This document shows, in pieces, positions 17,342-22,913 of a DNA stretch of 22,913 nucleotides (its first letter is position 1; each line of letters begins with the position of its first letter). Under the pieces are notes generated by a model, which had not been told where the DNA came from, made no database searches, and was given only the letters and a program-made list of their open reading frames with translations. The DNA lies in contig JADFWU010000047.1 in NCBI GenBank assembly GCA_015234045.1, positions 1 to 22,913 of the forward strand, in the 5' to 3' direction. This stretch comes from Magnetococcales bacterium. Its GTDB lineage: Bacteria > Pseudomonadota > Magnetococcia > Magnetococcales > JADFWU01. The translations under genes and the position numbers were made by a program.

Positions 17342-18499
17342 TCATTCTCCCATCGTACTCATAATATCAATATAGCCAAAATAGCTGAACAAGCGGTTAC
17401 GCTTTTGTTGTGTTATCTCACGAACAATCCCAAGCTTTTCAATCTGTTTTAATGCTTTATTAACAGTTGCAGGTGCAAGCCCTGTCTTTTCTGCAAGTAC
17501 GCCTGACGTGGTGATAGGCTGTTCCATCAATGCCCTGTGGACCAGTAGAGCAGACGGTGCAGATCGGCCAAGCGTATTGATCTTTTCTTGATCTTTTTTC
17601 GATGTGTTGTCAAGTGCTTGAACCGTTTTTACAGCCTGTGACGCTGTTGATAAAACAGCGTCCGCAAAGAAGTCGAGCCACGCTTCCCAATCGCCGGTCT
17701 TGCGGACAGTATTCAGCAATTCATAGTAATATTGCCGATGCTCTTTGAAATACAAGCTCAGATACAGCATCGGTGAGTGCAAAACCTTTTGATCACACAG
17801 AATCAGTGTAATCAATAAGCGGCCAAGACGGCCATTACCATCAAGAAAAGGATGAATGGTCTCAAATTGTACATGAGCCAGGGCGGCTTTCAACAATACT
17901 GGTGTCGCTTCTGGCTGATCATGGAGAAACAGTTCAAGTTTACCCATGCAGGACAAAACCTCATGGGCTGGTGGTGGCACAAAGGCCGCATTTCCTGGCC
18001 GGGTTCCACCAATCCAATTTTGACTTTGCCGGTACTCTCCTGGGGATTGTTGGCTACCGCGTCCTTTTGTCAGTAACAGGCTGTGTACTTCTTTGATCAA
18101 TCTTAAAGAGAGCGGGAAACCTTCTTTCAGGCGTTTTAATCCATGCTCCAAGGCCGCTACATAGTTGCTGACCTCTCGGACATCATCAACAGGCACGCCC
18201 GGTTCTTGATCTAGCTCGAAAATAAGCAGATCCGACAGTGATGATTGCGTTCCCTCAATCATAGAGGATAGTACGGCCTCTTTGCGGACGTACATATAGA
18301 GGAATAAGGACGTATCAGGCAATAGAATTGAGACGCTATCCAATCGGCCCAAGGCCAGCAACGCTTGATCAAACTTGTTCCGTAACTCCGGGGACCAAAC
18401 AATAGGAGGGGTGGGCGGCAACGGCGCAGGAATAAAAGCGCTTGCCTTTTCACCGGTTGTTGATATGGGAATGTAGTGGCCCTGCAATTTACGTTTCAT
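17342..18499 (-). CDS. Fic family protein adenylyltransferase with C-terminal winged helix
   Basis: Fic enzymes transfer AMP (or a related group) from a nucleotide to hydroxyl side chains of target proteins. The full active motif HPFLDGNGRLGR is at 216-227, with catalytic His216. The inhibitory motif SSMIEG lies upstream at 78-83 (Glu82). This is a class II, self-inhibited Fic like the Shewanella SoFic type, whose length (about 372) it matches. The conserved flap-like segment YRQSQNWIGG is at 156-165. Residues about 310-375 form a winged helix (SALLVHRALMEQPITTSGVLAEKTGLAPATVNKAL) that could bind DNA. Two palindromic units lie just upstream, suggesting autoregulation. The ATG has only a weak AAGAG site. 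No separate antitoxin gene is seen, as expected for class II. Confidence 0.93.
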   Translation of the reverse strand: MKRKLQGHYIPISTTGEKASAFIPAPLPPTPPIVWSPELRNKFDQALLALGRLDSVSILLPDTSLFLYMYVRKEAVLSSMIEGTQSSLSDLLIFELDQEPGVPVDDVREVSNYVAALEHGLKRLKEGFPLSLRLIKEVHSLLLTKGRGSQQSPGEYRQSQNWIGGTRPGNAAFVPPPAHEVLSCMGKLELFLHDQPEATPVLLKAALAHVQFETIHPFLDGNGRLGRLLITLILCDQKVLHSPMLYLSLYFKEHRQYYYELLNTVRKTGDWEAWLDFFADAVLSTASQAVKTVQALDNTSKKDQEKINTLGRSAPSALLVHRALMEQPITTSGVLAEKTGLAPATVNKALKQIEKLGIVREITQQKRNRLFSYFGYIDIMSTMGE

Positions 18500-18516
18500 C
18501 AGACTCTTGAAGCCTT

Positions 18517-18578
18517 AAATAAGAAGTGTCTTTATTTTATGTTATGCCTCTAAGTTAAAATAAGAAGTGCGCTTATTT
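18517..18578. repeat. Two 21-bp palindromic units upstream of fic, probable operators
   Basis: Two units share the 12-mer AAATAAGAAGTG (18517-18528 and 18558-18569) and have 7-7-7 geometry. Arm AAATAAG, a 7-nt spacer beginning AAGTG, then the arm CTTATTT in the distal copy (perfect dyad) or TTTATTT in the proximal copy (one mismatch). They agree at 18 of 21 positions and are 41 bp apart centre to centre, about four helical turns. They sit 18-79 bp before the fic start, where the promoter should be. The winged helix at the end of Fic is the obvious candidate ligand. Confidence 0.65.
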
Positions 18579-18622
18579 CAAGTTTCTTACCCAAGCTAAA
18601 ATAGTAACCCCCTCAAAATGAC

Positions 18623-18655
18623 AAAAAAAAGCGGACCCGAAAAAATCAGGCCCGC
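18623..18655 (-). terminator. icd: Intrinsic terminator of the isocitrate dehydrogenase gene
   Basis: Read on the minus strand, GCGGGCC (18655-18649) pairs with GGTCCGC (18637-18631), with one G-T pair, across an 11-nt loop. A run of eight T follows (18630-18623). It lies about 30 bp past the icd stop and separates icd from fic. The + strand also has TTTTT just beyond, so it may work in both directions. Confidence 0.85.
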
Positions 18656-18684
18656 CCTTTTTACATACAGCTAAACCGACAGAA

Positions 18685-20904
18685 TTAACCGCCGATGATA
18701 CCATTCAAAGTCGCACTGGGGCGCATGGCCGCAGCGGTCTTGGCTGGGTCTGTGTGGAAGTATCCACCGAGATCAATGGCGCTGCCTTGAGTGGCGTCGA
18801 TCTCTTGCAGGATCTTCTCTTCGTTGCTGGCCAACTGCTCGGCGATGGGGCCGAAGTGGGCTTTTAACTCAGCGTCTTCATCCTGACCGGCCAACTCTTG
18901 GGCCCAGTATTTGGCCAAGTGAAAATGGCTGCCACGGTTGTCCAGCTGATTGACTTTACGACCAGGTGACTGGTTGTTGTCAAGCAGGTTCTCAGTGGCT
19001 TTGTCGAGGGCTTTGCCCAGGATGGCCGCTTTCTTGTTGCCGTTAACCTGGCTCAAATGCTCAAGGGAAGCGCCAAAGGCAGCGAACTCGCCCAAGGAGT
19101 CCCAACGCAGATGACCTTCAGCAACAAACTGCTGAACATGCTTAGGCGCGGAACCACCGGCACCGGTCTCAAACAATCCACCACCATTCATCAATGGAAC
19201 GATGGATAGCATCTTGGCGCTGGTGCCGACCTCAAGGATCGGGAATAGATCGGTAAGATAGTCACGCAGAACGTTACCTGTTACGGCAATGGTGTCCTTG
19301 CCATCTTTCATCCGCTCCAAAGAAAAGCGTGTGGCTTTCACAGGTGACTTGATGTGAATCTCAAGGCCGTCTGTGTCATGCTGAGGCAGATAGGCATTAA
19401 CCTTTTTGATCAACTCAGCATCATGCGGACGCTTCTCATTGAGCCAGAATACCGCTGGCGTATTGGACAAACGGGAACGACGAACAGCCAGTTTTACCCA
19501 GTCTTGAATTGGGGCATCTTTGGCCTGGCACATGCGCCAGATGTCGCCTTCTTCAACGTTATGCTCAAAAATGGTGGCGCCAGATGTGTCAGTTACACGG
19601 ATAACACCATTGCCAGGAGCTACGAAGGTCTTGTCATGTGAACCATACTCTTCGGCTTTCTGAGCCATCAGACCAACGTTGGGAATGCTGCCCATGATGG
19701 ACGGATTGAAAGCACCGTGCTTCTTACAGAAGTCGATGGTCTCTCTGTAAACGCCGGAGTAGCTGCTGTCAGGAATAACGGCCTTGGTGTCGGCAGGTTT
19801 TCCATCGGGGCCCCAACCTTTACCACCAGCACGAATCATCGCAGGCATGGAAGCATCGATGATTACGTCACTGGGAACATGCAGATTAGTGATGCCCAAG
19901 TCAGAGTTGACCATATACAGGTCAGCTTGATCGTCCATACACTTCTGAATGTCGGCTTCGATTTCGGCTTTTTTGTCGGCTGGCAGGGTCGCAATTTTGG
20001 AAACCAGATCGCCAAAACCGTTATTCAGATCCACACGAAGCTCTTCAAATGTCTTGCCGTGCTTGTCAAACAGATCTTCAAAATAAACCGCAACAGCGTG
20101 GCCGAAAATGATGGGGTCGGAAACCTTCATCATGGTGGCTTTCATGTGCAAAGAGAGCAGAATGCCTTGTTTCTTGCACTCCTTGAACTCTTTCTTGAGG
20201 AATTTACGCAGTGCTTTGACGCTCATTACTGTGCCGTCAACCACTTCGCCCTCAAGCAGACCCAAACCCTCTTTCAATACCTTTGTGTCGCCTTTTTTGC
20301 CGACAAAAGTAATGGTCGCGTCACCAACGGCTGAACCGGTGATGGTGGCGGACTTCTCATTGGAACAGAAGTCTCCGCCGTCCATGGTGGCAACGTGGGT
20401 TTTGGAGTCAGATTTCCACTCGCCCATGGAGTGGGGATTCTTCTTGGCAAACTCTTTAACCGCGATGGGTGGACGGCGATCAGAGTTACCTTCACGCAGT
20501 ACCGGATTCACCGCAGAACCTTTGATCTTGTCAAAGCGTGCCTGAATCTCTTTCTCAGCGTCGGTCTGAGGATTCAAAGGGTAGTCAGGAATATCATAGC
20601 CCTGAGATTGCAGTTCTTTGATGGCGGCAGTCAGCTGAGGCAGAGAAGCACTGATATTAGGCAGCTTGATCACGTTGGCTTCCGGCTTTTTCACCAGAGC
20701 GCCAAGCTCGGCCAGATCGTCGGCTTGCTTTTGCTCATCGGTAAGATTGTCCGGGAAGGTGGCAATGATGCGGCCAGCCAAGGAAATGTCTTTGGTGCCT
20801 ACGGAAACATTAGCCGGTTTGACAAATGCCTGGATGATTGGCAACAAAGATCCGCTGGCGAGCTGAGGCGCTTCGTCAACTTTCGTATAAAAGATATCTG
20901 ACAT
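18685..20904 (-). CDS. icd: Isocitrate dehydrogenase, NADP-dependent, monomeric type
   Basis: The enzyme oxidatively decarboxylates isocitrate to 2-oxoglutarate with NADP in the TCA cycle, supplying NADPH and the carbon skeleton for nitrogen assimilation. The 739-residue length and whole-length sequence ([27 protein letters not shown] to the C-terminus) match the monomeric Icd2/IDH-II family, not the dimeric E. coli type. The substrate-binding set Ser130, Asn133, Arg137 and Arg143 in [16 protein letters not shown] corresponds to S132/N135/R139/R145 of the Azotobacter enzyme. The ATG start has GGAG about 10 nt upstream. It is a single-gene unit: a 500-bp gap lies upstream and a strong terminator downstream. 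Confidence 0.97.
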   Translation of the reverse strand: MSDIFYTKVDEAPQLASGSLLPIIQAFVKPANVSVGTKDISLAGRIIATFPDNLTDEQKQADDLAELGALVKKPEANVIKLPNISASLPQLTAAIKELQSQGYDIPDYPLNPQTDAEKEIQARFDKIKGSAVNPVLREGNSDRRPPIAVKEFAKKNPHSMGEWKSDSKTHVATMDGGDFCSNEKSATITGSAVGDATITFVGKKGDTKVLKEGLGLLEGEVVDGTVMSVKALRKFLKKEFKECKKQGILLSLHMKATMMKVSDPIIFGHAVAVYFEDLFDKHGKTFEELRVDLNNGFGDLVSKIATLPADKKAEIEADIQKCMDDQADLYMVNSDLGITNLHVPSDVIIDASMPAMIRAGGKGWGPDGKPADTKAVIPDSSYSGVYRETIDFCKKHGAFNPSIMGSIPNVGLMAQKAEEYGSHDKTFVAPGNGVIRVTDTSGATIFEHNVEEGDIWRMCQAKDAPIQDWVKLAVRRSRLSNTPAVFWLNEKRPHDAELIKKVNAYLPQHDTDGLEIHIKSPVKATRFSLERMKDGKDTIAVTGNVLRDYLTDLFPILEVGTSAKMLSIVPLMNGGGLFETGAGGSAPKHVQQFVAEGHLRWDSLGEFAAFGASLEHLSQVNGNKKAAILGKALDKATENLLDNNQSPGRKVNQLDNRGSHFHLAKYWAQELAGQDEDAELKAHFGPIAEQLASNEEKILQEIDATQGSAIDLGGYFHTDPAKTAAAMRPSATLNGIIGG

Positions 20905-21357
20905 GTGTATATCACTCCGCTTCTTTGAGATGCCCCTTCCCGTGTGCCCAATGCCAAGGGAAGCGAGAAGATTCAGTATTTATTACGATTGGGTTCAAGG
21001 CCTGGTAAAGAATGACAGATTCCCATTACGGTCAACCGACCAGAAAATCGGCTTCAAGGCTACTTCATGAAGTGACCCTGAAAGCTGGTCTCTCCCCATC
21101 AAGACGCAACCCGAAACTTCCAGATATGGCAGTGTTTCTAATATGTAACTACATGACTGTCAATGCAAAAAAAAGTTGTTGCGCGTATTGATGACATCAA
21201 AATGGTGCATGCATTTGTTAAGAATAGAGTGTTCTAAATTCAGAATGTTGAGACAGATATCATTTTTTAATAATATCTCCATTCAGCAAATAAATAATAA
21301 TCTCAGACAGATGCACTATAAAAATATTCTTACCATGATAAGTAAGGTCTTTTAATC
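20905..21357. other. Divergent intergenic region between icd and the Gx-type gene
   Basis: No gene can be supported in this stretch of about 450 bp. It must hold the icd promoter (minus strand) and the upstream control region of the Gx-tonB pair. A possible icd -35 (TTGAAC on the minus strand, 20998-20993) lacks a good -10 partner. Small dyads are present (TGATG-A-CATCA and TGCATGCA near 21190-21215). The part from about 21220 to 21360 is AT-rich. No riboswitch or RNA gene was recognised. Confidence 0.45.
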
Positions 21358-21363
21358 TATAAT
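21358..21363 (+). promoter_or_regulatory. Consensus -10 element for the Gx-tonB pair
   Basis: A perfect TATAAT lies 43 bp before the GTG start at 21406. No good -35 is found 16-18 bp upstream (the region reads CATGATA), so the promoter may be activator-dependent, or the hexamer may be a chance match in AT-rich DNA. Confidence 0.4.
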
Positions 21364-21405
21364 TCAGACTGTGATAGCGGTCTTGAAATAGTCGGTCAGC
21401 AGAAC

Positions 21406-21942
21406 GTGATTATAAAAACGAAATATTTCACAATTCGACCTGAGCTTCTTATTGCCGCTCTTGTCTCAGCCGCACTGGCTGTGCATGTCCTGGAAGCGGC
21501 GCTTCCCATGCCTGGACCGTGGTTCAAACCGGGGCTGGCCAATATTTTCGTCCTGGTGGCCTTTTTTCATCTTGGCTGGCGCAAAGCGGCGTTGGTCGCT
21601 CTGTTGCGGGTGGTGTTGGGCGGATTGTTGTTGGGTACGTTTCTGTCACCAACATTCATGTTGAGTCTGGCCGGAACCCTCTCTGCCTTGCTGGCGCTGG
21701 CTCTGGTGCGGTGGTTGCCCATTGGGCCGGTCGGTGCTTCTGTTCTGGCCTCCCTGGCGCATCTGAGTGGACAATTTATTGTCGCAGCTTGGGTGTTGAT
21801 CGGTCATATGGGGTTGTTGTCTGCTTTGCCTTGGTTTCTGGCTGGTGCCTGGATAACTGGCCTGATCAACGGTGTGATTGCTTTTCTGATCCTCGACCGA
21901 CTCAGTCAATGGTTGCCTAGACCCGTGGAACAGCCGTCATGA
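21406..21942 (+). CDS. Gx transporter / heptaprenyl diphosphate synthase component I-like membrane protein
   Basis: The 178-residue protein is almost wholly hydrophobic, with about five membrane helices. It has the family landmark PGPWFKPGLANIFVLVAFFHLGWR (36-59) and the later R-V-V-L-G-G-L-L-L-G-T segment. Relatives are annotated as Gx transporter family or heptaprenyl diphosphate synthase subunit I (Hpre_diP_synt_I), although membrane topology argues for transport and the true substrate is unknown. The start is GTG without a clear ribosome binding site. The stop overlaps the next ATG (ATGA), so the TonB-like gene is translationally coupled to it. Confidence 0.8.
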   Translation: MIIKTKYFTIRPELLIAALVSAALAVHVLEAALPMPGPWFKPGLANIFVLVAFFHLGWRKAALVALLRVVLGGLLLGTFLSPTFMLSLAGTLSALLALALVRWLPIGPVGASVLASLAHLSGQFIVAAWVLIGHMGLLSALPWFLAGAWITGLINGVIAFLILDRLSQWLPRPVEQPS

Positions 21943-22646
21943 ACCATCCACTGGTCGTTGCTTTGGTGGTCTCCATTGTTTTGCACCTGCCTGTGTTCAT
22001 ATCCGCCAATTTTTCGGCACTATTCAAAAATATTTCTGAACAGAATGACACACCCGTTACAGTGACCCTGATGCCTTGGCTTGATGCGTCCGACGACCAC
22101 CCATTCCAAGAACCCGATGTGCTGGCCCAGGTGACTCACCGATCTGACAAAACAACGGGTACACGTGATGCGTCGTCACGCACTCCAAACCGTTTAGCCG
22201 GACAGCCTCAATTGATCACTAATCGTGGGTCCGGTTCTGGTCAACAAAATGTGCCGCGTAATGCCGCCAATACGCATACCTCTTTTTCCCACCCACAGTT
22301 GCCATCCGATACAAACAATCCCGATAATGTGCCGCCCGATGCTAATACACAGGCCGTTCCTTATGCCCATTATATTGATCGTATTCGACAAAAGGTAGGA
22401 CAGGTTTGGCGCTATCCACCACGGGCTAGAGAAGCGCAAATGGTCGGGGCGTTGACTATTGCGTTTACCATTGGTCAGGATGGCCGCCTGCTGGATGTCT
22501 CTGTTGCCGAATCTTCAGGATGGTTTCTTTTGGATGATTCAGCAATTCGAGCGGTACAAAAAGCGGCACCTTTTGAGCCGTTGGATAGGGCGTGGAAACT
22601 GCGTCGTTTGCATATTAAAACCGCCTTCGAATATGGACAGTGGTAG
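21939..22646 (+). CDS. TonB-like energy transducer protein
   Basis: This is an inner-membrane-anchored periplasmic protein that couples proton-motive force to outer-membrane receptors. Residues about 5-23 form the N-terminal membrane anchor (LVVALVVSIVLHLPVFISA). A polar Ser/Thr/Asn/Pro-rich linker covers about 50-143. The TonB C-terminal domain spans about 144-233, with VWRYPPRARE, GALTIAFTIGQDGRLLDVSVAESSGWFLLDDSA and KAAPFEPL. At 235 residues it has normal length, but the linker lacks the usual long Pro-Lys/Pro-Glu runs. No ExbB/ExbD genes are in the window. Its 4-bp overlap with the Gx-type gene is an unusual pairing. Confidence 0.88.
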   Translation: MNHPLVVALVVSIVLHLPVFISANFSALFKNISEQNDTPVTVTLMPWLDASDDHPFQEPDVLAQVTHRSDKTTGTRDASSRTPNRLAGQPQLITNRGSGSGQQNVPRNAANTHTSFSHPQLPSDTNNPDNVPPDANTQAVPYAHYIDRIRQKVGQVWRYPPRAREAQMVGALTIAFTIGQDGRLLDVSVAESSGWFLLDDSAIRAVQKAAPFEPLDRAWKLRRLHIKTAFEYGQW

Positions 22647-22721
22647 TTTTCCCCTCGGTATGGTTCCTGCTTGTTTCTTATTGTTCTGGTTAAACGATAT
22701 GGATGTTTCTAGGAGTTACGA

Positions 22722-22903
22722 GGCCCGAAGGGCCGACTTCTACAGGGGCCTGGGGACCGAAGGTCCCCAGCGGGTTTGGGCAGCGCCCAAATTAATGTAA
22801 TGCGGGGCGTTTACGCCCCAAGCATATTTTGCGCGTAGCGCGAAATATGCGTCAGCCCCGCGTGGCCCAAAGGGCCACACAATTAATAGGCTGCGTAGCA
22901 GCC
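22722..22903. repeat. Array of seven distinct tight hairpins (non-coding structured element)
   Basis: Seven consecutive inverted repeats occur in 182 bp, six of them with 3-nt loops. Positions are 22722-22734 (5-bp stem, loop GAA), 22750-22770 (9 bp, GAA), 22775-22791 (7 bp, AGC), 22804-22819 (6 bp, TTTA), 22822-22850 (13 bp with one G-T pair, GTA), 22862-22878 (7 bp, AAA) and 22889-22903 (6 bp, GTA). The stems differ in sequence, so this is not a simple tandem repeat. ATTAAT occurs in two of the spacers (22791-22796 and 22882-22887). It lies about 75 bp after the TonB-like gene, overlaps no credible gene, and runs almost to the window edge. Confidence 0.85.
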
Positions 22904-22913
22904 GTCCCAGCCC

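Noticed and set aside
19717-20334. A 205-codon + strand frame opposite the isocitrate dehydrogenase gene
   Set aside because: It is antisense to well-conserved icd coding sequence, and its product shows no domain; it is a codon-bias shadow.
22459-22800. A 113-codon open frame overlapping the TonB-like gene and running into the hairpin array
   Set aside because: It is in another frame of the TonB C-terminal domain, and its tail is just a translation of the hairpins; no ribosome binding site or family support.
22722-22903. CRISPR array or integron attC site as an explanation for the end-of-window repeats
   Set aside because: The stems are all different in sequence and there are no constant direct repeats with regular spacers or attC core sites.

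Overview
The window reads as an ordinary Gram-negative (proteobacterial) chromosome segment. It carries a complete MreBCD-PBP2-RodA elongation cluster, full-length GlnD, a class II DAHP synthase, a monomeric NADP-type isocitrate dehydrogenase and a TonB-type protein. The exact lineage cannot be read from the sequence. A deep-branching proteobacterium such as a magnetococcus-like organism would fit, but this is only an impression.

Layout. Bases 1-220 hold the possible C-terminal end of a gene on the + strand. From 221 to 4696 the minus strand carries glnD (PII uridylylation, nitrogen control) followed by the class II DAHP synthase (first step of the shikimate pathway), ending at a 16-bp hairpin. 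A divergent intergenic region of about 150 bp separates glnD from mreB. mreB-mreC-mreD-mrdA-rodA (4844-10238) is tightly packed, with 4-bp, 0-bp and 1-bp junctions, and encodes the rod-shape peptidoglycan machine. Next comes a very large cytosolic orphan protein of about 1174 residues (10450-13974). It has its own sigma70-like promoter and a following hairpin, so it is probably a separate transcription unit.

Bases 14060-18500 look like an accessory segment between conserved genes. It contains a secreted thermonuclease, about 800 bp with almost no supportable gene, a strikingly AT-rich solitary gene for a protein with a C-terminal PD-(D/E)XK nuclease signature, a small DUF1640-like coiled-coil membrane protein, and a class II Fic AMP-transferase with a C-terminal winged helix. 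The PD-(D/E)XK gene has a good promoter, a 13-bp perfect inverted repeat over its -35 and a strong ribosome binding site. fic is preceded by two 21-bp palindromic units. These two genes are the best candidates for defence or stress functions.

Bases 18626-20904 carry the monomeric isocitrate dehydrogenase and its terminator (minus strand). After about 500 bp of divergent intergenic DNA come a Gx-type membrane protein gene and an overlapping TonB-like gene. The window ends in an unusual non-coding array of seven different, nearly perfect hairpins in about 180 bp, almost all with 3-nt loops. This is the most unusual piece of structure in the window and it may continue beyond the edge.
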